Assembly: GCA_020543525.1 (NCBI GenBank) | Contig: JAHYIO010000037.1 | Span: forward strand, 1,798,001-1,862,000 | Reading direction: 5' to 3' | Length of the DNA: 64,000 nucleotides | DNA from: Coriolopsis trogii | Taxonomy: Eukaryota; Basidiomycota; Agaricomycetes; Polyporales; Polyporaceae | In this document: positions 11,251-24,232 of the stretch, piece by piece | Position numbering within the stretch: position 1 is the first letter of the stretch | Layout: each line of letters opens with the position of its first letter | The notes under the pieces: model-generated | What the model saw: the letters and a program-made list of their open reading frames with translations, nothing else | What the model was told of the DNA's origin: nothing | The model's database searches: none | Program-made: the position numbers and the translations under genes

Positions 11251-12964
11251 ATGGCCCCTGCGGCAACACTCGAGGTACATCCGCCAAATGGCCCTTCCAA
11301 CGGGGAAGCTCCCTCAGGCCAGCAGAAATCTCAGAAACAAATGTGTGTACTTCATAGAGATCTACCGATGAATCTAGTTTTCCGATACTGCGTCTCGCCA
11401 GGACAAAGCAGGAGCGTCGTGAACTACAAGAACGACAGCGCGCTGCCAAGGCCGCAAAGGTCACTGCGAACGGCGTGAACGGGAAACCACAAGGTGGAAG
11501 GCCTGCTACCCAATCTGCCCCGTCAAGCGGGGCTACGAGCAGGAAAGCTGGACGCCCTTCAGACGCAGCGTCCAAGCAACCACCACCCAATCTTGCTAAG
11601 ACTGCAGAGAAGGCTAGGGCGGGCCCGTCCGTTGGAGAGCAATCCGGGAAGAACCAAGCTCGGGGTCTCCTCATCTTCTCACATTTCGGCTTGCCAAAAC
11701 CCGTCAGCGCGGCTAAAGGCGATATTCATCCTGTCATTGCCCGTACAGCCCTCCAGTTCGCTACTTTCAAGATCACCGGAGCGAATGCTCGGTGCATCGC
11801 TACACTGACCGCCTTCAAAACGGTGCGTAGAGTGGTGTCTCGCCATCCACACTAGAATGTAATCGCCTTTCAGGTCATTCAAGACTATGTCACGCCGCCT
11901 AATAACACATTATCTCGCCACCTCATGACATATCTATCGCCTCAAATCAGCCATCTGGTCGCTGCTCGGCCCATGTCGGTGACCATGGGCAACGCTATTC
12001 GGCAACTCAAACTGGATATCAGCGGATCGGACATCGACTTGCCGGAACAAGATGTGAGCTGTCTCGCTGTCGATTCTCCGGGTATGGACTAACGAGAGAT
12101 ATCACGACACAGGCAAAGGATGCCCTCTGCATGAAGATCGATACTTACATTCGTGAGCGCATCATTATCGCAGACCAAGTCATCCAAGAAACCGCAGGAA
12201 ACAAGATCAAGGACGGGGACGTCATCCTCACATACGCGAGGCACGTCTCCGAATGGTCCAACTCACGTTCTCCTCATCTCACAATGTCGCAGATCTTCCG
12301 TCGTAGAAAAGGTCCTGATCGAAGCGCACGAGTCAGGACGTAGTTTCTCAGTAATTGTTGTCGACTCAAGACCAATGCTGGAGGGTAAATACGTGCCCTA
12401 TCGGGTCCAGCATACGCTGACATCTTGTACAATAGGCAAACGTCTGGTTGCTGTCCTCTCCGAAGCCGGCATCCAGTGCACATATGTCCTTCTCCCAGCG
12501 TTGGGTTCGGTCATCGGCGAGGTCTCCACAGTGCTTGTCGGGGCACATTCAATACACTCGAATGGTGCCGTGTACTCACGCGCTGGCACCGCTCTTGTGG
12601 CTATGTTGGCCAAGCAGTACTCGGTCCCTGTCGTCGTTTGCTGTGAAACTTACAAGTTTTCGGAGAGTATACAATTAGACAGTTTCACGAAGAACGAATT
12701 AGGTACGTTATTCTATACCTCGCCATCACATATGCGCTGACCTACGAGTTCTTTCCAGCCCCGTTGGGCGACCTTTTCTCTTCGTTTCCGAACACCAAAC
12801 CTCGCGAATCCTTAACGCTCGAGAACAAGCCCAACCTCGAGATTCTCAATCCCCTCTACGACCTTACACCACCTTCATGCATCACCGCAGTCGTCACCGA
12901 AGTTGGCGTTATCCCCCCTAACTCGATCAGCTCAATACCTGTGGCATTGGGTCGCCTTCTATGA
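11251..12964 (+). CDS. GCD2: Translation initiation factor eIF2B subunit delta
   Basis: eIF2B is the guanine nucleotide exchange factor for eIF2; delta belongs to the regulatory subcomplex that senses phosphorylated eIF2. The start at 11251 reads MAPAATLEVHPP. After a first intron comes the conserved basic helix TKQERRELQERQRAAKAAK. A Ser/Pro/Ala-rich linker follows, then the eIF2B alpha/beta/delta domain: FSHFGLPKP, HPVIARTALQFATFKITGAN, and RPMSVTMGNAIRQLKLDI. The Rossmann-like half follows with VEKVLIEAHESGRSFSVIVV, VLVGAHSIHSNGAVYSRAGT and PVVVCCETYKF. It ends at a TEVGVIPPNSIS motif, as expected for delta. Five or six small introns are needed. The gene looks complete. Confidence 0.95.
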
Positions 12965-13423
12965 CAGTTCATATCTTCGTTCCAGTTCGCTGTCGTCATG
13001 TTCTCATGTTCGCGCACATCGACTACTCTGCTCGCATTTTCCATCGCATACTGCATACGCATACACACAGTTTCTCCTCTGACTTATGTATCTGTTTACT
13101 TCTGCTGCTGTGTATTCGTCGCTCGTAGCTCACGCTCTCGAATTTTTCTTACATAGCTCAAGTACAATAGTGGACGGAGGTCGTCACATCAGTATTGTCC
13201 ATGTAAATCCCGCCTCCGTGTAGTCATAGCAAGCATTACAAAAGAAGTCAATTCTTGTCGGTTCAGAATTTACGCTACCGAGGTACGTAGGATAAGACGT
13301 GCTCGAGATCAGTTCGAATGGTTAGTGGACTACCTCACTAGTATCATCACATGTTAGCTGCTTCGGAACCTTCATGAACTCCTCACGCTTATCTGACTCT
13401 GGTCATGCAGGTGTTCTCTGAAG
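12965..13423. other. Intergenic, 3' UTR of GCD2
   Basis: No open frame of note and no recognisable structure. It contains the eIF2B delta 3' UTR. Confidence 0.5.
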
Positions 13424-14370
13424 ATGATCAAGGCCTACCCGCGCCGAGGTTGCCTCCCGCGGCTGACGAGCCTGCATGTCAGCAGCAGTCATGGATTACC
13501 GAATGAATCCCTCTGCCTTAACGCGGGCTATGCGTTCTTCTTCATGCCCCCGCACCAGATCTCTTGGATAGGGTCGTATATTGTCCAGGCGGCGATGGGC
13601 GCTCGTCCTCTTTGTGTGGTCGATCGTCCTTTTCGGTGACTCCGCGGTTCCTGACTAAGAACGGATTCCATGAGGCCTGCGTGACGATGGCCTACGCGTC
13701 CTTGCAGACATCCACGCAAAAGGAAACATTGACGACGAGCAAGTGAAACAGATACATCAGGAGATCGTCGATGCGGTGAAGCTCGAGGAGGCGATGGACG
13801 AGGCTTTTTGGAGGCAGGTCTTCCGGCAGTAAGTACACCCGACGCACGATCAATGTTACTCCCAAGCTCTTTGTGGCGTGCGCGATTCGATAGCATCAAC
13901 GCGATCTTAGATTGTTTACCCAAGAACCTCCTCCCTGCTGGTTCTCGGTCGAAAAGGCCCTCCTCTACGCCGCCGCTTCACCGCTCTTGTACTGTTCAGG
14001 GACGGTGCTTACGCGGACCGTTCCTCATCACTGGCAGTTTCGCGCTGACCGCGACACTGACTATAGTCGACGGCCTCTAATTCTACGTTAGGTCACTGTT
14101 GATTGGCTCTCTACCGGATGGCGACGTATGCTTGCATGGGGCAGATGGCATAAGTATTCGCAGGTAGGCCATCATGTCGTCGGAGGGGGCTAATGTGATA
14201 TTGTTATGCTGACCTAACGGATACAGCCGTTTGTGACTACCTGTTCTTTTACGGAGCCCGTAAGTTTGTTTCCCTCGCGACATAGATTTGACTGAGTGAA
14301 TTTGCACCTAGTTGTTTTCCTGGCCTGTGGCTGCTCGGTGCCGAGATCTTCCCTCTAACAGCCTCATTTC
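13424..14370 (+). other. Doubtful locus, unrecognised gene or relic
   Basis: I do not recognise a family here and cannot join a convincing gene model. Short stretches look coding but lie in different frames: a hydrophobic run (RRWALVLFVWSIVLFG, near 13590-13640), a charged helix (NIDDEQVKQIHQEIVDAVKL, near 13720-13780, followed by EEAMDEAFWRQVFRQ), and a Trp-rich piece near 14090-14160 (VDWLSTGWRRMLAWGRWHKY). Possible GT-AG sites exist between them, but in-frame stops break the obvious joins. It may be an orphan membrane protein with several introns, or a decayed copy. Confidence 0.25.
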
Positions 14371-14646
14371 GGTTATCTAGAAAGACTTATAAGCCTGTGA
14401 GGGCAGTTGTGAGGTCAGCACAGTTGATATTCGGTGAGAATACTTTTTTCACGTTCGTTAATAAGTATTTCCGCCACTCACAGCAAAGAATACTTTCTTG
14501 CAATTGGTAGTGCATACGAGTATCAACTTGACTTTCCAAATTCCAAGTGTGTACGGTATTAGGGTTAGGGCCCGATGACCTCATCACATCCTTGAGGCCT
14601 TGAGGCTCAGAGCTGCAGGTCGCTGCCTCACTCTCCTTACACACTC

Positions 14647-15012
14647 ATGACTGCTGCACCTCAGTCGTCCGGAAAGCCACTCACGCCCCCACCAGCATAC
14701 TCAGAGTACGCAGACAACCAGCCGCGACGGATCTCGCCAGAAGACGTGGCGTCCGGGAGCTCACGAAGCCTTGTCGAGTCCTCACCACTCCCCTACCCTA
14801 CCCATGGTGTATTCTACGGACCTACCCCAATAGCTCAGCAGGTTCAGCTGCTGCCGTACTACGATCCTCGCTCACCACATGCGGTAGCCGAGGCGAGCCA
14901 GCGGGCCAGGTGGAGATTCATCTCGGCGGCGATTTGGGCGGTGGCAATCCTCGCGTCGGTGAGCTTCGTGACGGGTTGGGAGGTGGAGGCGATGATGTCT
15001 CGTTGGAGGTAG
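14647..15012 (+). CDS. Small single-pass membrane protein, unknown function
   Basis: An intronless frame of 121 residues starts MTAAPQSSGKPLTPPPAYSE. The N-terminal two thirds are Pro/Ser-rich and contain a PPAYSE (PPxY-like) motif and FYGPTP. A basic RARWR precedes one hydrophobic helix (FISAAIWAVAILASVSFVTG), followed by a short tail. Such small proline-rich, tail-anchored proteins are common in agaricomycetes, with no known role that I can name. PPxY motifs can recruit WW-domain ubiquitin ligases, which would suit an adaptor, but that is inference. Confidence 0.65.
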   Translation: MTAAPQSSGKPLTPPPAYSEYADNQPRRISPEDVASGSSRSLVESSPLPYPTHGVFYGPTPIAQQVQLLPYYDPRSPHAVAEASQRARWRFISAAIWAVAILASVSFVTGWEVEAMMSRWR

Positions 15013-16434
15013 TAAGGGGATTGGCTATGGCAGAGTAGAGCACTACTCGACGCGACGAAGTGTTTTCCGGTTCCGGATGCAGCTGCAAAGGTGAGCTTTA
15101 CGCGTTCTCTGTCCACTGGTTGTCTGCCACGGTTAATTCCCGTTGATTTGGAGGCCGGCTGTCTGATTCATCATGGCGGCATCTGTGATTTCTTTATGGT
15201 CAGGCATATAGCAGTCGTGCAGTATCAGTACTTGTTCGAAATTGGTGCCCGAACACGTTCCCTCAGTCCATCACAATTACTTTGCACCACATGTACAGGA
15301 TCCAGAGCAGTCCGACTAGTACGTATGATCAGGATGTCTGTACATGTCCAGACAGCTTTAGTCAATTCCTATGCCAGAGCCGTCTCTGACTCTATAGGGA
15401 GGGACAGACATGTTTGCAGATACGGTAGCTGTAGTCACCGAGCCACTGTTGATTGTTCACGCGTTGTTCTTCGCATAAGAGCCAGAGTGGGTTTAATGGA
15501 GCTCAGATGTTACGCGCGGAAGAAAATATAGGGGATCGCGTTCCGGAAGATAGTATTGGATGTCACAGTGAAGGAGCCAAAAATCGCGTGGCTGCGAGAC
15601 GACAACATCCTTGGCCTCTCTGCTTCTTTCCTCCCGCTTCCATCGACCGTCGACCATCCTCCTCCTCCCGCAATCATGCTTCCCCTCTGCCACTCTCTGT
15701 TTGCCAATGCGGACTCTGGCGATTGTGCGAATATTCTTTTGCTGTATGCGATTCACTGGGGATCATTGTTCTTCCTGCACAATGGACTACAGTAGCTGGC
15801 TGTATGCGTCGCCCAGCGTCCGCCTGGGGGCAACAATGACGACGCCCTCGCAACTGGCGGAGGACAGACGCTGGTGAGTCGCCTCATGTCACGTGTATGT
15901 CTATTTATGGGAATTAAGGTTAGGTTTGGCAAGGTTTGTCACGGAATGGCCCGTGCGTGGGAAAGGGGCGCGGGCTGAATGGGGGCGTTGTGCAGTCCGG
16001 GGGGTCCGGCCGCCCGCCCTTCTGACCCACATCCTCGATCAGAGCCTCTGCTCGACGCCAGCCACAGCGAGCACTCCCCTCTCCTCGCTGTCCGAAACAC
16101 CCTCCAAATCTCTCTATCTATTACCTCTGTGCTCTCATCTCGCTGCATCGTGCATTGCTCTCAATCGCCCGCGTCACTCGCTCGTTCAGCTTCACTCGCA
16201 CGCGTCGCGCATCCTCGACTCCCCCGCACGTCCTCCCCTCTACTCTACCGCCCCATCTGCTCTAGTCATCGCCTGTCTGTATTTATAAAGACAGCACACG
16301 CGTCCCTCCCGCTCCGCTCTCCTCGTTGCCTTCCTGGCTGTTGATGTTCTGAACTTGTCTCTCGCTCTTCGTCGTCCTCTCTTCCTCTCTGTCATCCTTC
16401 CTCGCTCGTACACTATTGTTGTCTTCTGTTCAAT
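15013..16434. other. Long intergenic region upstream of WHI3
   Basis: There are 1.4 kb without a supportable gene. The last 400 bp are strongly pyrimidine-rich (CT tracts), typical of a fungal 5' UTR and promoter. I saw no convincing tRNA or repeat in the rest. Confidence 0.5.
16283..16289 (+). promoter_or_regulatory. Possible TATA box of WHI3 homologue
   Basis: TTATAAA lies about 150 bp before the ATG at 16435, inside a CT-rich promoter region. The position is plausible for a fungal core promoter; there is no transcript evidence. Confidence 0.4.
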
Positions 16435-19400
16435 ATGGCTTCCTCCATCGCTGCACGTCGCCCTCTCCACACATTCACGCCCTCCCAGCCTTCTGACGAG
16501 GGTCTTCTCAACCGATCCCTCCTCGACAACATCGACGCCCAGGGGGACGCTGAGCCCATGTCCTCATCCGATTCAGAGGCAGCAGGCGCGTCCGCGACGA
16601 CCTTCGGGTCTTTGTCGACAGCATCGTCCATTGGATCTCCATCCTACCCATACCACATAGCCATGCAATCCCAGCTTGTTCCTCGCCCAGACTCGCCCAA
16701 TCATGTCCTCCCCAGTCATCTCAAGTCACCCCAGCACGACCCTTTCAACCTCGGATCTCAGAACAATACCAACCACTCAATGTATAACAGCAATAACGGC
16801 ATCGGTCTCCCTCCTACTGATTATTCGCTATCGCCTTTGGAGCCCGATGCTCTTAATTTCTCAAACAAGGTCAATGGCAGTTTCGCTGCGGCCCCTTTCC
16901 GGACTTCCACATCATTCACCCCCTATCTCACCCGCACGCGACACCTCCCTTCCTCCTTCCGCGAACCCACATACTCTTCAACCCCATACTCTAACGATCT
17001 GTTTGGAACCTCGCAAAACCCGATATCCCATCAGCCTACGTCTCAGTCTCAGGCCGGGCTGACGCACGGACTTGAGTCCCTTCAGCAGCCGGTGCGTCCC
17101 TTCGACCCGCCTTCCAATGGCCTCCATCCCAACGACGTATATCTGAATGGCTACTCGCAGAGCAAACCGGGGGAAGGCTTTAGGCCAAGCCTCGAATCCA
17201 CGCCCACGTTGCTCCCGAAGCACTCGAGTGTTCCAAGTCTCACTAACGGACAGGCGGTTTCTCATGCGCACCAGTCCGCCTTCCAACCCCCGTATACGAA
17301 TGGTTCTGGGGGCCAGTCTTTGGGCCACAGTCATCACGCGCAATCGCAGTATGGGGTGCATATGCCAGGCGGCGGTTCTGGACCCGGGATGACTGGCAGC
17401 CAAGTCGGTGGGACGACCGGCGCTCCGAGCACGAATCATACGAACGGCCCCGCGCCCAGTTCTCAGGCGCAGGAAGAGATCTCAACCATCTTTGTGGTTG
17501 GTTTCCCAGATGACATGTCGGTACGTAATGCCATGATATTACGACTACGCGACGGTGGAATGACTCTATTCTTTCTATTTTTGTTATCAGGAACGAGAAT
17601 TTCAAAACATGTTCACATTCTCCTCTGGCTTCGAAGCCGCCACTCTGAAGATTCCGAACAAGGAGTCCACGTCTTATGGCGCCGGCAACCTGCAGGCCGG
17701 TCGCACTCAAGGCCTTCCAATGTCATTCGGAGGGAACAACGATCCGTACAACCTTGTCACCATGCATCAGGGCGGCGTCCTGATTGACGGTGGACGAGAT
17801 GGAGCTATGACGTCCTGGCCTTCATCGGCACCGAACGACGAGGGTCACTTCATGCAGAACAGTATGCCCATGCAGCCCCCGCGTAAGCAGATTATCGGCT
17901 TCGCGAAATTCCGGACGCGTGCGGAAGCTCTTGAGGCCCGTGATGTGCTTCAAGGTCGTCGTGTGGATGTCGAGAAGGGAGCGGTCCTGAAGGCTGAGAT
18001 GGCGAAGAAGAATCTCCACACCAAGCGTGGTCCGGGCGTAGGCCCCCTGGGTATCCCCACCTTCCCCGCCGGCGTCCCCGGCACTGCTGGTCCTGACAAC
18101 ATGTCTGGTCTCACAGGTTTTCCTACTGCGGGCGAGGCGCTGTCCGCGCGTGACAAGCAGCTTGGTGCCCTGGGTGCCATGGGGATCGACTTCTCGCAGA
18201 GACGCGACAGATTGCTGGAAGGGCGGAATGACGAGGACGCCAGGCGGGCAGATTTCACAATCGGTCTCAACGCCTTTGGCACCCGTGGCCCTCGTGAGCG
18301 TGCCGAAGAGGAAATTCAGCGGAAGCGCATGGAGAAGGAGAAGGAGGCCGCCAGGCAGCGCCAGAACTTGGTCGTCTTCGACGCCTTCCATTCCGTCCCT
18401 CAGCAGATGGTTCGCCAAGGGGCCAACTCTCTTCTGTCAGCAGAGAACGGTGCCGTTTCCAGTGGCTTGGTATCCTCCCCTCCTCCCCTCCAGAGCGGAA
18501 CTTCCCAGTCCGAGGGTATGTCAGGTCTTTGGGGTAACAATCTACGGGACGTCAGTGCTTCGGCAACACTCAGGAAAATGGGTCTTCCTCAGCACCACCT
18601 GTCCACCCTACCTCCCCGTCCCCAGTCGCCGACGACTTCACCTCCTATGGGCGAAGCGATTGCTACACACAACGGGCATGTAGCTTCCGCAGGCCGAAGC
18701 GCGCAAATATCTCCCGATTCGAACACATCCTCGCTGCCTAGCCACCCTTCTCTGCCTTCTCGCCCTCGTGCTCAGTCCCCTAACAGTGAGCCGCAGTCCT
18801 ACCCCAGCCTCGCAGGACAGTTCGGGCAAGCCTCGCTCCCGAACTCGAAGGCCTCGAGTATCAGTGGCTCGCAGAGCGAGCATGAGGAAGAGCTTGCTCG
18901 GTCTATTGGAGTGCTGGCCGTTTCAACCGAATCAGGGTCGACATCTCCACAGTTGCCGTCACCTGCATCAGGAACGAGCTCTGGGGGTGGTCGCACGGGG
19001 AGCGATCAAAACCCGCCCATCAACACGTTGTATGTGGGCAATCTGCCCACCTCCACTTCGCCGGGCGGCTACACTCTCAGCGTCTTGGAGGACCGCCTCA
19101 AGGAGCTGTTCTCGAAGCAACCGGGCTACTGCAAGCTCTGCTTCCGTCAGAAGAGTAACGGTCCGATGTGTTTCGTCGAGGTATGTAGTCGACATTTGAT
19201 TGTTTTGGGACATGCGCGCTGATGCGTGGTTGTAGTTCGAGAATGTCGAATATGCCACGAAGGCGCTCCACAAATTGTACGGCGATAATTTGAATGGCCT
19301 TGTCAGGAACGGTGGCATTCGCTTGTCGTACAGCAAGAATCCCCTTGGTGTCCGCACTCCAAACAGTGGCGGCAACGGACCGTCTCTGCAGCAACAACAG

Positions 19401-19763
19401 CAACTTCAGCATCGTGAGGACGGCTTTCCTGGGGATACCTACTCTCGCCACGACTTCGCTGATACCATCCGGGCCAATCGCCGCGACACCTCCAGCTTGA
19501 TGTCGCCCACGTCGTCATACCACTATACCAGCTCTCCCCCTCCACCCCGATTCTTCTCTCCCCCGCTGCCCTCTGGCGCCCTCGGAGGTTCTTTTGTTAC
19601 TTCGACGTCTTTCCCTCGCGCCAACCCACAGGGGTTTGGTTTCACGTCGGGCAGCTCGACCTTCTCTCCCTTTGGCATCCCTCATTCTTCGATACCCGAT
19701 CAGCCCAGCGCTGACGCTAGCAATGACCGCCTCGCACATCCACTCACCCCGGCCGCGGTATAG
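16435..19763 (+). CDS. WHI3: Whi3-type RNA-binding protein with two RRMs
   Basis: Whi3 proteins bind mRNAs such as G1 cyclin messages and form condensates that tune cell cycle and polarity in fungi. Exons are 16435-17520, 17591-19180 and 19236-19763, giving 1067 residues. A long Ser/Pro/Asn/Gln-rich N-terminus comes first. RRM1 begins [17 protein letters not shown] (RNP2) and resumes after an insertion at [20 protein letters not shown] (RNP1). A charged helix ([20 protein letters not shown]) and a long disordered stretch follow. The C-terminal RRM reads [45 protein letters not shown] and [15 protein letters not shown], the signature of this family. A poly-Gln run follows (19388-19405). Both introns use clean GT-AG sites. 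Confidence 0.93.
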
Positions 19764-20340
19764 AGGCTATCCGCACCGTTGATGACCGCAAGTTCGCAAT
19801 CGCAATTCGCTGCATGTACCAAATATGTGAACTCATCCTATCATCTCCTCTCTCCGCCGCATATTTACTGTCTCGTACAATTCTCTGGACGTTCCACTAG
19901 CCTCCGTTCGCAATCTCTCGCACTATCCTCTCTTCACATCACTTACATCTCTCGGTTTGACCATCCTCCGCTCTATAAATGAATTCTACAGATGCTTATA
20001 GTTGTCCATTCACCCTCCGCACCGGTAGTAGCCCTTAGTTTCTTGACTCCTGACTTGCCTTGTTCTGCTCGCATAAAGTACCGCTTACTGCTCCGTTGTC
20101 CTGCATTTTGCATACATGCTGTTCTGCTAGTCTCACCTGGGTACATAGCACGCTTCTGCTTCCTCCAGATATGTATACTACTATTTACGCGCATTTACGC
20201 AAGCAGCTGTGCTGAGCGTTTGAACAACATGAGATCAGTGAAGCGAATTCTACAACATGCGTGCGTATTGACATAGCTGTACGATCGAGAACGTAAACCC
20301 AGCATAAGACTACTACCGCAGAGTCCGGCGTCCGCTAGTG
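19764..20340. other. Convergent 3' intergenic region
   Basis: This lies between the stops of WHI3 (plus) and PSY2 (minus). It is A+T-richer than its flanks and should hold both 3' UTRs. No gene is seen. Confidence 0.5.
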
Positions 20341-23300
20341 CTAACCATTGTCCCCGTCCTTCGTGCTAGTACTTGAAGGGCTGCTATTTGGCGACGGCAA
20401 TGAGGCGACAGCAGCGCCAACCGCGCCAAATTTCAGCTTCAGCTTCTTCGGACCCTCTTCCCCGCTCTTCAGAGGCCCGGCTTTGATGGCCGTGGGCGAA
20501 GGTGCAAGTTCCCCTGACTCGGGCTGTGGCGAAGACGGATTTGGCGTCTGGCGTTTTGACTTGTTCGCCAGCCGCTCGAGGAGCTCGTCGTCGTCTTCCT
20601 CTCGCCGTCGTTTGCTGCCCAGACTGTCGGACATGCCCGATATTCTTGGGAGGAGCGACGGACCGCCCTTGGAGAGCGCCTCGAAGATGTCGCCGTCTTC
20701 CTCTGGCGAGAGCGGAGACTTGATGGAAACTTGTCGGTGCGACAAGCGGGGGCTCGCAGGCGGAGTGTCGGAGGACGTGTACGACGCGACGGATATGAAG
20801 CCCCCAGGGATGGGGGAGGCGCGCCCTGGGGTGGGCGTGATCTCTTCTGTGCCGAGGTCGTCGTCGCCGTAGTCGACGAGGGTACCGAGCGGAGGTGGGG
20901 TACGGGGCACGCCGTTGAAGGGCTTGGACGTGCGCACGGGAATGCCGGTGCGCATCGTCCGTTTCCGCTTGCCCGTAACTGTGCCGCGCGGGGGTGGAGT
21001 GCTGACGATATGGATGGGCTCGTCATCATCGTCGTCGTCGCCATTGAAGTAGTCCTCTTCTGCGCCGTCGAGACCTCTTGTCGGACCCCACCTTTGCGGA
21101 GTGCTTGGCCTGCACAATATGGCCTTAGTCAGGAGACGATGTGTGAATACACGGACAACGCACTTTTCCACCTTCTCCACGGGAAGGGGTTCCATATTCA
21201 TCTCCCAGCGCATCATATACTCTTTGAACCTCGGACCCACTACTGGCAAGTCCGCAAGTCCTCGGATGATATCGCCATGGTTCGTCATACAATGGTGGAT
21301 CACCTCTTTGATGTTTTCCTGGCGAAGCCTCAGCGAAAAGAGTCATCATTACCGACAGGTTACGTACTCGACGCATGAAGTCGAAGAACTCGAGGCATGT
21401 TGAGCTGACAAGATTGTCGCGTCGAATCTCGCGGAGGGTGAGATCGAGGATAGGCTTGAAGACGTCGTACTTGATTAGGTGTTTAGATATGTTGCCGTTC
21501 TTCAGCCGTAAACATGTGCGGAAGAAGCGCAGTGCAGCTAGACAAGCAATGTTAGTTTGCCTCCTACCGATGATGAGTGACAACATACCCAAGCGAAGGT
21601 GCTTGTCTTTCGAACGAAGAAGGGTAGCAACGCGTGGTGCAACATTAGAGGAGAGAACGAAAAAGTGACTACGGAAGGAGTGTTGTTGTGTGAAGTTGGA
21701 TAGAAGGTCGCATAACCATAAGCAGAGGTTCGTTTTCTCACGAGAGAGCGGGAGGACAGAATCTGCATACGTTTGTTAGCCACTGCGGTTCGTAGCGATA
21801 CTTACGCTGAAAGACCCACCAGGCATGTCCTTCCATTCCGGCAGGTCCTGTATTGGCTTGAAGAGGGGTTCCATACAGTACTTATAGCAGTAATCGAGGA
21901 ACTTCTCGATGCCCGGATCATCTTTCGCGCGCTGCTGGAGCAACTTGAGACCAATTGTTTGCTTGAGGACCCACATGAATTGATACGTTGACCAGGCGAA
22001 CCAAATGCACACTCACCGGGCCGTCCGCATCATTGGTTACCATCTCCAGCAACAACTTCAACGCTTCTCCCACCAAACTCTGGACCGTCAAGTCACGACT
22101 CCGGACGAGGACCTTGCACATAAGCATGAGCACCGTCTCCTTGTCACGGATGTTCTTCCCGTTTGCCTTCTCGCGCTCCATGGTGCCGAGCTGCTTGAGC
22201 ACGTGGCCGCGGACCCCGTTCAAATCGTGGTCCAGTAGCGCCATCAAAATCTCGCCTGAGGTGGCAATCATCTGGCGACCCTCCTCGTCCGTCTCCGGCT
22301 GTGACAGGCCCCACTGGACGGCAAAGACGATCCCGCGATCGACGAGCGTTCGGAACAGAGCCATCCGTGCCGGAAGCTGAACATTCTTGCCCATCATGCA
22401 GAGTTGCTGAATGAGGAAGACCACTTCTCGACGTCGGGTAACTTGCTCTAGGGTAAGCGCGCTGCTTGATGACGACGACCCTTCACCATGGCCGTTTATA
22501 TGTGATGCACCGTTAGACTTTGCTTCTACCTGGTCCACGTCCATCTTGTCGGTATCCTTCGCTTGGTGTGCCACCTCTTTCCCCGATTCTGGGTGCTTGG
22601 TAGGGAGGCCTAGCAGCGCAAGCAAGTCGTCGTCCATGAACATCCCAGCTATCTCCCGCAAGAAGACGGCGTCGTTCTGTACATGACCAATGATGTCGAT
22701 CTGGTTGAAGATTATTGACGTGTTCAGCACGTTGAAGGTCGAATCATCAATGGCGCGAGCAAGCACGACATCCTTCAGGAACTGAAGCCGATAGGTGTGA
22801 TGGATCTTCCGCTGGATGGCCTCGTCGCGAATGTGAATGGGCTGGTGAAAGTGTGAAGTCTCACGGAGGAAGTCGCGGTAGTTAGCCTTGTAATTGGGGA
22901 ATTCTGGGTCGTCTGTATGATGCGATTAGATTGAGGTAGCATACACGAACTAGGTATATTCCACGGACATTCGAGTATGCCAACGACGCCGAGGAAAATC
23001 TCATCGTCAAGGATGTGTTCATAGAGGCTGTGTTCGTTGAGCAAGACTGCGGTAAGCGGGACTGCGTCAACCGCAGCATCCGTAGCGGGAGAACAGTAAA
23101 CATACGGATCGTTTGCATGCATCCAAACAGCGCATGCAAATCAGCAAGGCTCTCGAGATCTTCTGCTTGGTGGAAGACGTCAATCAAGGCCTTGATGTAT
23201 TCCTGTGTTGGTCGACATTATTGAAGTCGGTTCCATGCGTGCGAGCAATGACTTCATACGCACCTCGTTTTGAATGTACTCACACACACGCTCCTTCACG

Positions 23301-24232
23301 ACCGCTGTGCGCGCCAGAGTCTTGATCGCCGTGTCTATCTCCCCGATGATACCCATCTGAGGTTGAGGCAAACGACCTGAACGGATGATATTGGCAGTGG
23401 TGATAGACGTTTCGGGGCCTTCAGGACCAATGAGGGGGGAAGAGGTTAGTGTCATGTCTTCTGCATAGGGTTTAGAAGGGCATATGAGATGAAAGACACG
23501 TTGAATCCGTGTGGTTGTACTCACCGCCGGCATTCATATGTCGCTGGACCTCCTCGATGAAGTGCCACACCTCGGCACATCCTTCAGGGTCCTGGAAGCT
23601 GAGAGCGTAATCGACACCGTCAGGCTCGGTCCAGACAATGAGAGTCTCTGCGGCATCAGACGGTGGTGTATAAGACAAGGGGACACGCGTCCAACGCGTA
23701 GATAGGCTTATCACGCACCCTGCTGTCGTTGATATACGTCGGTAGCTCGTATAGTGGTCGTAAGAATAATGCGATTGTAGTCCTCCTCGGCGCGCGCAAT
23801 GAGGAGGGCTTCATTGTCTTGGAAGTCGCCAAAGCAGTATGCAGTACCCTGATCGACCCACCGGGAACCCATGAGCTCGTAGACTTTGACGCGTTTAAGT
23901 TCATGGCTGTCGTCCTCGGTCCATTGCTGCGAGTCGTCGACAACCCCATTGACCTGCTCCGGGTCCACACCCTCAACGTGCTCTGTGCCTGTGACTCCCA
24001 TCAAAACTTCACCCGAGGACGAGGATCCTTCGGCGACCTGCGGCGTGTCCACGTCCTGTCCAGCCTGCGCAGACGCGACGCGTGGTTCTATCTCTGGCGA
24101 GGTCGAGGGTGTGTCATCGTCGCGAGAGGGTTCTTGAGGCCCGGAGGCATCTGGTTGGGAAGGTGGCTGTTCTGCAGGTGATGGGTTGGGATTCACAGTC
24201 TCAGAGGAGCCCGCAGCATCGACGCTGCTCAT
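20341..24232 (-). CDS. PSY2: Protein phosphatase 4 regulatory subunit 3 (Psy2/SMEK)
   Basis: This subunit targets PP4 phosphatase to substrates in DNA damage recovery and signalling. The start at 24232 (MSSVDAAGSS) is followed by an acidic, disordered N-terminus. Next is the EVH1/PH-like domain: HELKRVKVYELMGSRWVDQG, GTAYCFGDF, ALLIARAEEDYNRIIL and TLIVWTEPDGVDYALSFQDP. The SMK-1 region follows, with ESLADLHALFGCMQTI, LYEHILDDEIFLGVVGILE, IQRKIHHTYRLQFLKDVVLA and STFNVLNTSIIFNQIDIIGH. HEAT-like helical repeats make up the middle. The C-terminus is disordered and acidic or basic, ending STSTKDGDNG. A longer in-frame N-terminus up to 24391 is possible, but MSSVDAAG fits better. Divergent to the EVE-domain gene. 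Confidence 0.94.
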
